A DNA stretch of 64,000 bases from positions 56,423 through 120,422 of the forward strand of contig JAYVMW010000020.1 of the NCBI GenBank assembly GCA_043758755.1. The letters are read 5' to 3'. The position numbers were made by a program, and so were the translations under genes. The DNA is from Solimicrobium sp043758755. GTDB lineage: Bacteria > Pseudomonadota > Gammaproteobacteria > Burkholderiales > Burkholderiaceae_D. Under the pieces are notes generated by a model. It was given only the letters and a program-made list of their open reading frames with translations, was not told the origin of the DNA and searched no databases. Below, piece by piece: positions 1-7,608 of the stretch (the first letter of the stretch is position 1; every line of letters starts with the position of its first letter).

Positions 1-1
1 A

Positions 2-547
2 GACCTGGATCGCATCCCCACTGTTTCGCGTGACTGTAAAGACAACGACACCGTAGTTATTCCGGAGCTGGATCTGCAATTCCAGGTCATGACTGTGCCT
101 GGCCACACCAGCGGCCACATCGCCTATTACTGTGCGACCCTGTCCAGTTTGTTTTGCGGAGATACCCTGTTTGCCGGCGGATGCGGGCGGCTGTTTGAAG
201 GCACACCGACCCAGATGCTGACTTCTCTGAAAAAAATTGCTGCATTACCGGGCGACACCCGAATTTACTGTGCGCATGAATATACCCTGTCCAATTTGCG
301 CTTTGCCGTCGCAGTTGAACCGCACAACACGGAATTGCAACGCCGGTTTCAGGAAGTCAGTGCACAGCGCGCCAAAGGTATCGCCACCGTTCCCAGTCTG
401 CTTGCCACCGAATTGGCAACCAATCCGTTTTTGCGCTCTGATTCACCCGATATAATTCACACTTTGCAGGACCACCACAAACTGGACGGGGCAGCGGATG
501 AAGTCAGTGTGTTCACTGCAGTCAGGTTATGGAAAAATTCGTTTTAA
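2..547 (+). CDS. gloB: hydroxyacylglutathione hydrolase (glyoxalase II), C-terminal part
   Basis: Hydrolyses S-lactoylglutathione to D-lactate and glutathione, the second step of methylglyoxal detoxification in the cytoplasm. The reading frame is open from base 2, so the gene begins outside the window; about 181 C-terminal residues of a usual ~260 are present. Visible family motifs are VPGHTSGHIAYY (metal-binding His), CGDTLFAGGCGRLFEGTP (bridging Asp and substrate loop) and YCAHEYTLSN (the last metal His). The N-terminal HxHxDH metal motif must lie upstream. The 3' end extends past the ribosome-binding site of the following nuclease gene. Confidence is high; only the 5' end is unseen. Confidence 0.92.
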   Translation, partial: DLDRIPTVSRDCKDNDTVVIPELDLQFQVMTVPGHTSGHIAYYCATLSSLFCGDTLFAGGCGRLFEGTPTQMLTSLKKIAALPGDTRIYCAHEYTLSNLRFAVAVEPHNTELQRRFQEVSAQRAKGIATVPSLLATELATNPFLRSDSPDIIHTLQDHHKLDGAADEVSVFTAVRLWKNSF

Positions 548-564
548 GTCGGAGGCAGCACATC

Positions 565-1338
565 GTGAAATTTCTTGCGTCGTTGTGCCTTACACTGGAG
601 TTTGCGTTGCTGGCTCCGCTGCCGGCCCTGGCCTGGGATGCGACAGCGCATCAGACGGTCGCGTGGATCGCCCAATCCAGATTGACGCCGCAGGCAAAAC
701 AGATCATGGAGCGCCTGCTGGCGCAAGAACCTGGCAGCACGCTGATCAATATCACCAGCTGGGCCGATGAGCATCGCAGCGGCGAAAACACGCGCTGGCA
801 TTATGTCAATTTCCCGCGCCGCAACTGTCATTACCAGCCCGCGCGCGACTGCCCTGACGGAGAATGTGTCATCGCCAAAATAGACAGTTTTAATGCCACG
901 TTGCATTCCAGTGCGTCTGACGTCGAAAAACTGCTGGCACTCAAATTTCTGGTGCACCTGATGGGCGACATCCATCAACCGCTGCACGCCGGCTCTGGCT
1001 ACGATAAAGGTGGCAACCGCTATCAGATTCAGTACCTGACTGAAGCGACCAATCTGCATGCGCTGTGGGATTTCAACATGGTGGAACAATTCCATCTGAA
1101 TTCCGAACAGCTGGCGCACAGTATTTTGTCAGGGTACGTCAGCGAACTGCAGGAAATAACGCTCGATGGCGGACCGGCAAAGTGGGCCGAACAGTCCTGT
1201 GCCATCGTGAACAGCCCGGGTTTTTATCCACCCCACAAAGTAACGTCAGCCTATCTGCAAAAGTATGCACCGGTTGCGCAGCAGCAGATTCTGCTGGCCG
1301 GAGTTCGACTGGCCGAGCTGCTCAACAGTCTGCAATAG
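565..1338 (+). CDS. S1/P1-type zinc-dependent nuclease, secreted
   Basis: Single-strand-preferring nuclease of the S1/P1 family, a three-zinc phosphodiesterase acting on DNA and RNA and probably periplasmic. I chose the GTG at 565, not an in-frame ATG at 529 inside gloB, because GGAGG stands at 551-555 and the GTG product begins directly with a signal peptide (MKFLASLCLTLEFALL...ALA). Cleavage after ALA exposes Trp, which in this family is itself a zinc ligand (mature Trp1). The other ligands are all present: His in DATAHQ, Asp in SWADE, His in RWHYVN, the HLMGDIHQPLH block, and NLHALWD. Length, 257 residues, fits the family. It is probably translationally linked to gloB. Likely role is nucleotide scavenging. 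Confidence 0.9.
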   Translation: MKFLASLCLTLEFALLAPLPALAWDATAHQTVAWIAQSRLTPQAKQIMERLLAQEPGSTLINITSWADEHRSGENTRWHYVNFPRRNCHYQPARDCPDGECVIAKIDSFNATLHSSASDVEKLLALKFLVHLMGDIHQPLHAGSGYDKGGNRYQIQYLTEATNLHALWDFNMVEQFHLNSEQLAHSILSGYVSELQEITLDGGPAKWAEQSCAIVNSPGFYPPHKVTSAYLQKYAPVAQQQILLAGVRLAELLNSLQ

Positions 1339-1350
1339 GCGTGTGCACCT

Positions 1351-2088
1351 TCAATGGGTATATTTTTTTTCAATGACCGCGCTGCTGCCGTCCTGCTTCA
1401 TCTGCTGCAAGATGTGGTTTAACAGATGGACAACTTCATTACTCATCGCCAGATTGCAGGCCAGATACAGATCCGAACCACCAAAGGTCATAACCGGGAC
1501 AACCTGATCTGACAATTCCTGCTGGGCCAATATGAGCCTGCTGTGCGCTTCGGTCGAGACCCAGTATTTAAAGCGCCCTTTGAGCAATTTGGCCGGATTC
1601 AGATTGTCGTAGGGTGTCGGATCGATTCTGTAACCACGCGCGGACAGCCACATAGCGAGTGCGCCTTTGCCCTGTGCTCCGATCAATTCATTTTTTACAT
1701 CTTCAATTTTTGCCACTTTGTCGTGATTATCGGCCTGGGTATACAGAATCCATCGGTCGCTCGCCAGCGGCCCGACCCATTTGAACAGCGTTTCGCGTTC
1801 GGCTGTACGGGCAGTCGAATAGGCGCAGTAATCCGGATTATCCAGAGTCAGCTGATAGGCTCTGGACCAGGGTATTAACTGAATATGGGGGTGCCGGCCG
1901 ATACGCCGGAATGCTTCCAGAAGTTTATCCGTCGAGATGCCGACAACTTTACCGTCCTGCGTCATATTCATCGGCGGGCTATCTTCGGTAACCAGTTCCT
2001 GCGCACACGCTGGCGTCGGATGTATTGCGTACATGATCCAGATGAGCACAATCAGTGCCCTGCATAATTTACCTGACGAATTATTCAT
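1351..2088 (-). CDS. periplasmic solute-binding protein, family 3 type
   Basis: A 245-residue protein with an N-terminal signal peptide (hydrophobic stretch around residues 11-29, cleavage near ACAQ) followed by a type-2 periplasmic binding fold. The segment running from ELVTEDSPPMNM through ISTDKLLEAFRRIG resembles the first lobe of amino-acid-type binding proteins (SBP_bac_3). No transporter permease or ATPase lies beside it, so it may be an orphan receptor or have a non-transport role; proteins of this small class are often annotated only as transporter substrate-binding domain proteins. The ligand cannot be read from the sequence. No strong Shine-Dalgarno precedes the ATG. It runs in the same direction as the PheC-like gene upstream, 70 bases away, and converges on the nuclease gene. 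Confidence 0.75.
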   Translation of the reverse strand: MNNSSGKLCRALIVLIWIMYAIHPTPACAQELVTEDSPPMNMTQDGKVVGISTDKLLEAFRRIGRHPHIQLIPWSRAYQLTLDNPDYCAYSTARTAERETLFKWVGPLASDRWILYTQADNHDKVAKIEDVKNELIGAQGKGALAMWLSARGYRIDPTPYDNLNPAKLLKGRFKYWVSTEAHSRLILAQQELSDQVVPVMTFGGSDLYLACNLAMSNEVVHLLNHILQQMKQDGSSAVIEKKYTH

Positions 2089-2158
2089 TCAACCATACTT
2101 GATTTAGTCAATCGGTTTATGAATTCTATCCCTGCGCAACTCGGTCAGATAGCTATAT

Positions 2159-3424
2159 TTAATGCTGCACTGCAAATGGCGCCAGCGCCTGCACAGAAGC
2201 AGCCGTGCTCAGTAGTTCCGGGTCCGGTGACCCCATGGCGCGCCTCACATCGGCCTGGCGCACCGGATCTTTCAGCACGGTCTGATTGCTGGCCATTGCC
2301 TGCAACAGCTGCGCCGTGAGCCGGTCGAGTTCAGGACGTATGGTCCTTGCCAGATCGGGCGCGTCATCAAATTTTCCAGCGTGTTGTGCGGTCCATCTGG
2401 CAAACAGTTCGCGCTGCACGGTTTTCGAAGCGTCGATCTGGGCGCGAAATACTTCCTCAATCCAGTCCGCTGACAGGCCCAACTCACTGCCCTGCTTCAC
2501 TGCACCTTGAATCACCAGCGCTTCGCGTTGCAGATCTTCAATTGGTGTGCCGGCATTCCATTTGGCGCGCGCCACCGCCGGCGCCAGCAGCAGGCGCTCA
2601 TCGATGGCCTGGCGCAGTGGCTCAAGTCCCCAGGGGAATTCCAGCCAGCGCTCGATGGTCTTGTGCATGGTTCCGCTGCTCATGGACTCTCGCAGCCATT
2701 GATCGACAAATGCCTTCATCGCCAGGTCGCGTCTGAGCAGGATGGCTTTTTCAGAAACATTGAAAGGCGCATCCGGGTGCACTGCACACAGTTGCCCATG
2801 CAGATGCTGCTGCAGGCGTGCTTCGATGGCATCGGTAATCATCAGATCGGCCTGTCCATTAACGACCTGATCGAAAATTTTCACATTGTCCGGGAACACC
2901 GTGAGCTGCGCGTGGGGCGCCTGAGCTCTGGCAAATTTTTCATTGGTGCCACCCGGATTGACGATGAGACGCACACCGGGCTGATCAATCTGCGCTATGG
3001 TCTGAAAACGCGCCTGATTTTCACAGCGCGTAATCGGTGTCTTGCCATCGCGCAGATAGGTAATCGAAAACAGTCCCTGCTTGTGCCGCTCCGGCGTGAC
3101 CGACACACCACCGAGCGCGATATCAAATTTGTCCTCGCCAAAGTCTTTCATCAGTGTCGGCCAGCTGGTGGGCACAATCTGCAACTTGACACCCAGCTCA
3201 CGCGCCAGACCTTCGGCCAGTTCAATGTCAAGACCTGCAAAGTCATTGCCCTTGCCGATCCTGAAGCTGAAGGGTTGGTAGTCTCCGGTGGTGCCGACAC
3301 GCAAAACGCCGCGCGCAGTGATTTCTTCCAGTCGAGCACCGGCATCGGTTTGTGCAAACGCAACGGCATGACCGATCAGCAGACAGATCAGGGCGAACAG
3401 ATTCGGTCGAACAGTGCTTTTCAA
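2159..3424 (-). CDS. pheC: periplasmic cyclohexadienyl dehydratase fused to exported chorismate mutase
   Basis: A 421-residue exported two-domain protein. After a signal peptide (residues 1-25), residues about 35-263 closely match cyclohexadienyl dehydratase PheC, which converts prephenate or arogenate to phenylpyruvate or phenylalanine: RVGTTGDYQPFSFR, VPTSWPTLMKDF, YLRDGKTPIT, NPGGTNEKFARA and TDAIEARLQ (with the catalytic Glu of the family). Residues about 267-400 match the secreted AroQ-gamma chorismate mutase: LRQAIDERLLL, ARAKWNAGTPIED, FRAQIDASKTVQRELFARW. The protein could therefore carry chorismate to phenylpyruvate in the periplasm. The start is TTG at 3424, supported by AAGGAG seven bases upstream on the minus strand and by the signal peptide. 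The TTG overlaps the stop of a small upstream frame. Confidence 0.9.
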   Translation of the reverse strand: MKSTVRPNLFALICLLIGHAVAFAQTDAGARLEEITARGVLRVGTTGDYQPFSFRIGKGNDFAGLDIELAEGLARELGVKLQIVPTSWPTLMKDFGEDKFDIALGGVSVTPERHKQGLFSITYLRDGKTPITRCENQARFQTIAQIDQPGVRLIVNPGGTNEKFARAQAPHAQLTVFPDNVKIFDQVVNGQADLMITDAIEARLQQHLHGQLCAVHPDAPFNVSEKAILLRRDLAMKAFVDQWLRESMSSGTMHKTIERWLEFPWGLEPLRQAIDERLLLAPAVARAKWNAGTPIEDLQREALVIQGAVKQGSELGLSADWIEEVFRAQIDASKTVQRELFARWTAQHAGKFDDAPDLARTIRPELDRLTAQLLQAMASNQTVLKDPVRQADVRRAMGSPDPELLSTAASVQALAPFAVQH

Positions 3425-3624
3425 TATATGACTCCTTGCGATCCCAGATCAATTTCAGAATTATTCAGTCCAAACACGGCGTAGTTGTAGCCATTCACGG
3501 CACACAGCCGATACTCGGCATTCTGCCCGCAGACTTTGATCACCTGATTGGGCGTCAGAGCCGCGCCAGCGCAGGTCATGGCGAGCAATGGACAACCAAA
3601 TATTACGAATAATCTGATTCGCAC
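3421..3624 (-). CDS. small putative secreted protein, unknown
   Basis: A 67-residue frame with a hydrophobic N-terminus resembling a signal peptide (IRLFVIFGCPLLAMTCAGA) and two cysteines in the mature part (VCGQNAEYRLCAV). Its TGA overlaps the TTG start of the PheC/AroQ fusion gene, as expected for translational coupling. Against it are the GTG start, the absence of a clear ribosome-binding site and the lack of any family I recognise. It may be a real small periplasmic protein co-transcribed with pheC, or a chance open frame in the leader. Confidence 0.35.
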   Translation of the reverse strand: MRIRLFVIFGCPLLAMTCAGAALTPNQVIKVCGQNAEYRLCAVNGYNYAVFGLNNSEIDLGSQGVIY

Positions 3625-4046
3625 TTTGGGAGCATCATTCGATTAATTGACGGACCTTTCGGATAAGTCATCAGGCCACCGTAACGGACAAGCGGTCATA
3701 TTATCATTGTGTTGCTGCACACATCAAACTTTAGTGTTGTTCAAACCGCAGCAGAACAGTAACGGACAAGGTCTGTTCATCCGGATACGGAACGTGCGGA
3801 TTTGATAGTCATGATGGTCCTCTTTAAATAAAAACGGTGGCGCAAGGCGCACCAGCGTCAGTCTATGTAAATAATCGGTGAGGCTCTGTGCGCTTTCGAA
3901 CCTAAGGAAGCCTGTTTTACTCGGCCTGCCCGCCATCCTGGCGTGTTGTGTTCAGCCACAGACACGGTAAAAATACCTATTATTTTATTGACGAACCATC
4001 GTTACATTAACCTCTTCAAAATTATTCTGTGAGAGGGACCAAAATC
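3625..4046. other. 422-base intergenic region between divergent genes
   Basis: This stretch separates the minus-strand pheC unit from the plus-strand secreted-protein gene. No convincing coding frame is present: a minus-strand frame at 3724-3936 lacks a ribosome-binding site and family features. It contains a 12-base direct repeat (separate entry) and AT-rich stretches near 3960-4030 that probably carry the promoter of the downstream gene. A TTGACG at about 3989 could be a -35 element, but I cannot place a matching -10. Confidence 0.5.
3681..3770. repeat. 12-base direct repeat GTAACGGACAAG, two copies
   Basis: GTAACGGACAAG occurs at 3681-3692 and again at 3759-3770, start to start 78 bases apart, inside the divergent intergenic region. 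The copies could be binding sites of one regulator or remnants of a short duplication; the flanking bases do not match well, which favours separate sites or chance. Confidence 0.4.
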
Positions 4047-4658
4047 ATGATTAACCAAACACTGGCCTCAATAAAAAAATTGCTGGCACTAATGGTGCTG
4101 CCGGTGCTGGCATTGCTCTCGCCACATGCCTGGGCAGACAATTTTCCGGAAGCGCAAGGCCCCTGCGGCAACCTGACGTTGATGGGTTATGGCACCGCCA
4201 TCTACAACAATTCCCAGTACGCGTGGAATGTCGTATTCAAAACAAGCTCGTACCGGGATGGCCAAGGAAGTGCAAACGCGGCTGCCGTCAAATATTTAAG
4301 CGATGGGGTCTGGATAGATAACGGCACGGGAGATTACCACGATGAAAAGACCTATATCGTTCCAGCCAATCCGGGGCAATCTGTCAAAATCGCCTACTGC
4401 GCTGACAGCTCAGTTGGAGACCGAATAGTCAACGGCAAGGTGAGTGTGATCTGGAACTACACCGGCAACTGGAACTATGCAAACAGTGCACACGGACAAC
4501 CGGACGACAACGTAATATTTTACAGCATGAACAGCACTCCCCTGTTTTACAATCAAGGCCCGACGCCGTACGTCAATTACAATAAAAATCTCGGCAACTT
4601 TTTCGAAAATGGCAGCCTGACTATCTGTCCGAACGACCCAACCTGCAGAATCCCCTGA
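4047..4658 (+). CDS. secreted Asn/Tyr-rich protein of unknown function
   Basis: A 203-residue exported protein. The ATG at 4047 is preferred over a GTG at 4029 because GAGAGGGA lies at 4031-4038. A signal peptide covers roughly residues 1-31 (LLALMVLPVLALLSPHAWA). The mature part is rich in Asn, Tyr, Gly and Trp, and has four cysteines (GPCGN, AYCAD, TICPND, PTCRIP), compatible with two disulfide bonds. The composition and spaced aromatic residues suggest an all-beta extracellular protein, but I recognise no family. No neighbour suggests a role; the next gene converges from the other side two bases beyond the stop. Confidence 0.75.
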   Translation: MINQTLASIKKLLALMVLPVLALLSPHAWADNFPEAQGPCGNLTLMGYGTAIYNNSQYAWNVVFKTSSYRDGQGSANAAAVKYLSDGVWIDNGTGDYHDEKTYIVPANPGQSVKIAYCADSSVGDRIVNGKVSVIWNYTGNWNYANSAHGQPDDNVIFYSMNSTPLFYNQGPTPYVNYNKNLGNFFENGSLTICPNDPTCRIP

Positions 4659-4660
4659 GA

Positions 4661-5137
4661 TCAGTTCAGAAGTAACTTGCTCAACAGTTTGGTCATGAAT
4701 ACGCTGTTATGATCTTCGCGGTACGGACCAAACGGACTGCAATAGTCAAAACCAGCGCTTTTATACAGCGTGTGCGCCGGGATAAAAGCGTCGTGTGTGC
4801 CGGTTTCAAGACTTAAGCGCTCATAGGAGCGCGATCGGGCAACATCGATAATATGCGACAGAATGGCACGACCTGCACCCTTGCCCCGGTGTGCGGCCGA
4901 AGTGCGCATCGACTTGACTTCACCGTGCTTGCTGTTGAGTTCTTTGAGTGCGCCGCATCCCAGCAACAGTGGGCCATCCCAAATGGTCCAGAACGTAATG
5001 TCCGGATTTCGGAGTTGTTCAAGGTCGAGCGCGTGCACACTTTCCGCTGGCGACAGGGCATGCATATTCTGCAAATGCTCTTCGAGCAATGCATGAATTT
5101 CAGGACCTGTCAGGTCGTCGATGACAATGTTGATCAT
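4661..5137 (-). CDS. GNAT family N-acetyltransferase
   Basis: A 158-residue single-domain acetyltransferase of the GCN5-related fold. The acetyl-CoA pyrophosphate-binding loop (motif A) is seen as MRTSAAHRGKGAGRAIL, preceded by the beta4 strand GEVKSM. A late YKSAGFDYC segment corresponds to motif B, where many members have LYxxxGF. The substrate is not evident; small stand-alone members act on amino acids, antibiotics or protein termini. It starts 18 bases downstream of the GST gene on the same strand, so the two may share a transcript. Confidence 0.85.
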   Translation of the reverse strand: MINIVIDDLTGPEIHALLEEHLQNMHALSPAESVHALDLEQLRNPDITFWTIWDGPLLLGCGALKELNSKHGEVKSMRTSAAHRGKGAGRAILSHIIDVARSRSYERLSLETGTHDAFIPAHTLYKSAGFDYCSPFGPYREDHNSVFMTKLLSKLLLN

Positions 5138-5155
5138 GGTATTGATCGATTAATT

Positions 5156-5788
5156 TTAAAGTGACATTGCCGGGCGCTGTGCCATTGCCGCGCGCCAGCG
5201 CTGCAAATTAGGGTACTGCTCATCCGGTTTGATTTTCACCACACGGGCGAAATCAACCGCAACCACGGCCGTGATGTCGGCAATGCTGTAGCTGTTTGCT
5301 GCAATGAAGTCCCGGTCTGCCAGACGATCGTTGAGGGTGATGAAAAACTGCCGCACCCGTTCCAGACCGCGTTCGGCCAGTTCCGGAATCTGCGGGTAGT
5401 TCACCGGTCCGGGCAGCGCGCGCTGCTTCATGGCGGGCGAACTGTTGCGCAGGGCCTCTGCAATGGCCAGCAATCCTTCGAATTCAATGCGCCAGTTCCA
5501 GCTCGCAATCTCGGCTTTTTGTTCCGGCGTAATGCCCAGCAATGCAGGCTCGGGATAACTGGCTTCCAGGTACGCCGTTATTGCTGCGTTGTCAGTCAGG
5601 ATCAGACCGCTGTCGGTGCGCAATGCCGGCACCGTGCACAGTGGATTGATGAGCCGGTAAGCCTGACTGAGTTGCTCGCCATTTTTAAGATCCACCTGAA
5701 CCGTCTCATGCACGACGCCCTTTTCGGCAAGCAGAATACGCGCGCGGCGCGGGCTCGGTGCGGTGCTGCAGTCGTAGAATGTCATCAT
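5156..5788 (-). CDS. glutathione S-transferase family protein
   Basis: A 210-residue cytosolic-type GST. The N-terminal thioredoxin-like domain (residues ~1-80) includes DCSTAPSPRRARILL at the active-site helix and VPALRTDSGLILTDNAAITAYLE, which holds the cis-Pro and the Ser/Asp pair binding the gamma-glutamyl group. The helical C-terminal domain has the N-capping box motif YSIADITAVVAVDFAR. The start ATG ATG follows AGGAG on the minus strand. It lies 17 bases downstream of the yghU-like gene and probably forms one unit with it and the GNAT gene. Substrate is unknown; it belongs to the broad bacterial GST group that conjugates or reduces electrophiles. Confidence 0.9.
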   Translation of the reverse strand: MMTFYDCSTAPSPRRARILLAEKGVVHETVQVDLKNGEQLSQAYRLINPLCTVPALRTDSGLILTDNAAITAYLEASYPEPALLGITPEQKAEIASWNWRIEFEGLLAIAEALRNSSPAMKQRALPGPVNYPQIPELAERGLERVRQFFITLNDRLADRDFIAANSYSIADITAVVAVDFARVVKIKPDEQYPNLQRWRAAMAQRPAMSL

Positions 5789-5805
5789 AAAAATCTCCTG
5801 GTGAA

Positions 5806-6681
5806 TCAGAGCGGCGGAGCCAGTTTATCCTGGGTCTTCGTATCGAAATCACTTGCGTCGTGACGCTCATGCAGCTGACTGGCCGGATCACCGAAGGCCC
5901 GATTGACCATGCGACCGCGTTTTACTGCAGTGCGCTGCGCGATCTCGTTGGTCCAGCGCACGACGTTGGTATATTCCTGAGCCTGCAGAAATTCTCCTGC
6001 GTCATACAACTGTCCTTTGACCATGGTGCCGTACCACGGCCAGATCGCCATATCAGCGATGGTATATTCGTCACCGGCGACATATTGATTTTCGGCCAGC
6101 CGTTGGTCCAGCACGTCCAGCTGCCGCTTTACTTCCATGGCGTAACGGTCAATGGCGTATTCGATTTTCACAGGGGCATACGCGTAGAAATGACCAAAGC
6201 CACCGCCCAGAAAAGGCGCGCTGCCCATTTGCCAGAACAGCCACGACAGACATTCGGCACGCCGTGCGCCACCTGAAGGCAGGAATGCACCAAATTTCTC
6301 AGCCAGATACATCATGATCGCGCCCGACTCAAACACGCGCACCGGCGTTGTACCGCTGCGGTCCAGCAAGGCGGGAATTTTCGAGTTTGGATTGATGGCA
6401 ACGAAACCGCTGCCGAACTGGTCGCCTTCGTTGATGTTGATCAGCCAGGCGTCATATTCGGCACCTGTGTGCCCGGCTGCCAGCAGCTCTTCCAGCAATA
6501 CCGTGACCTTGACACCGTTCGGGGTACCCAGCGAATACAGTTGCAGCGGATGGCGCCCGACCGGGAGTTCCTTGGTATGGGTCGGACCGGCCGTGGGTCG
6601 GTTGATTTTTGCAAAGCGCCCGCCGTTTTCGCTGGTGGGCGCCCATATTTTTGGGGGCGTGTAGGTCGGGGAATCAGTCAT
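5806..6681 (-). CDS. yghU: glutathione S-transferase of the YghU (nu) class
   Basis: A 291-residue nu-class GST, nearly co-linear with E. coli YghU, which has disulfide-bond reductase activity and binds two glutathione molecules. Diagnostic stretches are INRPTAGPTHTKELPVGRH, LYSLGTPNGVKVTVLLEEL, INPNSKIPALLD, APFLGGGFGHFY, GDEYTIADMAIWPWYG and the terminal QLHERHDASDF. The ATG at 6681 is preceded by GAGG. The gene leads a probable three-gene unit with the following GST and GNAT genes. The 83-base stretch upstream separates it from the flavin reductase remnant. Confidence 0.95.
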   Translation of the reverse strand: MTDSPTYTPPKIWAPTSENGGRFAKINRPTAGPTHTKELPVGRHPLQLYSLGTPNGVKVTVLLEELLAAGHTGAEYDAWLININEGDQFGSGFVAINPNSKIPALLDRSGTTPVRVFESGAIMMYLAEKFGAFLPSGGARRAECLSWLFWQMGSAPFLGGGFGHFYAYAPVKIEYAIDRYAMEVKRQLDVLDQRLAENQYVAGDEYTIADMAIWPWYGTMVKGQLYDAGEFLQAQEYTNVVRWTNEIAQRTAVKRGRMVNRAFGDPASQLHERHDASDFDTKTQDKLAPPL

Positions 6682-6764
6682 GGCGTAACCTCAATTAAAA
6701 AGTAACAAATCTGCGCGATCACTTTAAAGCACAGTAATTCAAAAATCAAAAATCAGCAAACCTG

Positions 6765-7175
6765 CTACCGTGGCTGATTGAGCCAATCGGCGAAACCGAT
6801 GCGCCGAACCTCAAACCGGTCCGTGGTACGGCAATATACCGAAGGTGAACCGAGACGTCCTATCGGTGCAAAATTATTGACATGAAAACGTTCACCGAGC
6901 AACTGGTCGGCCACATGGAACATCACCACTTCACCAATGATCAGCGTATTTTTACCCAATGTCTGGGTACTGAATAAGGTGCACTCAAGACTGACCTGTG
7001 CCTTGGCAACACGCGGGACCCTGATGCGCGTCGAAGGTGCCGGTTCCACTTGCGCGGCATCCATTTCACTCTGGTCGGGTGGGAAATCTGCAGCCGATAT
7101 ATTCATGGCTTCAAACAGATCTTCGGTCACCAGATTCACCACAAACAAAAGACACAATTCACAGCACCACGTCAC
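6765..7175 (-). pseudogene. flavin reductase family protein, 5'-truncated remnant
   Basis: The 136-residue frame matches only the C-terminal two thirds of flavin-reductase-like FMN-binding split-barrel proteins of about 200-210 residues: VVNLVTEDLFEAMNISAADF, APSTRIRVPRVA, LIIGEVVMFHV, and the end CRTTDRFEVRRIGFADWL. Homology begins near base 7142; the preceding eleven residues are not family-like. Intact members carry another ~80 residues upstream, with the FMN-binding PRPIAWVST-type segment. Here that space is occupied by the MAPEG gene, whose TGA overlaps the only available start (a GTG). The gene has lost its 5' third, most simply by deletion, and is unlikely to make an FMN-binding enzyme. 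Confidence 0.7.
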
Positions 7176-7570
7176 TTCAACAACGGCATGATCATCATAA
7201 CCAGACCAACAATACCGGCCAGCCAGACACCGGTACGAACCCAGGCAATACCTGCGTAATAAACTGCAACGTAAGCCACCCGGGACCAGAAGAACAATGT
7301 CGCGCCCTGCGCTACCAGCGGATCAGTGACACCAGCCACGTGCGCCACCAGCGCGATGGCGGCAAACAATACAAAATTTTCCAGCGTATTGCGGGCGGTG
7401 CGGTCGGCACGCCCGGCCAGCGGCGTGACTGCAGGCAAATTGTCACGATTACCCACGCCGAACAATATGCCCTGCCAGGTCCAGGCCTTGATCCGGATCA
7501 GGCTGCCACCCATATAAGTCAGCCAGGTCAAAACTGCCATATAAATTACTAAGGTCAAGGTTGGGGTCAT
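7172..7570 (-). CDS. MAPEG family membrane protein
   Basis: A 132-residue integral membrane protein of the MAPEG family (membrane-associated eicosanoid and glutathione metabolism). Four hydrophobic segments can be seen, with the conserved region GVGNRDNLPAVTPLAGRADRTARNTLENF between the first and second, where members carry the glutathione-contacting Arg and Asn residues. Start is the ATG at 7570, eight bases after GGAG; an in-frame ATG four codons earlier contains that GGAG and is less likely. It lies between an acyltransferase gene and a flavin reductase remnant, all on the minus strand. The bacterial function is unknown; a glutathione-linked role would fit the two GST genes downstream. Confidence 0.85.
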   Translation of the reverse strand: MTPTLTLVIYMAVLTWLTYMGGSLIRIKAWTWQGILFGVGNRDNLPAVTPLAGRADRTARNTLENFVLFAAIALVAHVAGVTDPLVAQGATLFFWSRVAYVAVYYAGIAWVRTGVWLAGIVGLVMMIMPLLK

Positions 7571-7608
7571 CGAAGTCTCCATGGAATAATTATGAAAGAC
7601 CGATATTG

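Noticed and set aside
2507..3484. 325-codon open frame on the plus strand opposite the PheC/AroQ fusion
   Set aside because: The minus-strand product matches two known enzyme families throughout; the plus-strand one matches none.
3724..3936. 70-residue open frame on the minus strand before the secreted-protein gene
   Set aside because: No start signal, no hydrophobic or family pattern; composition like random translation.
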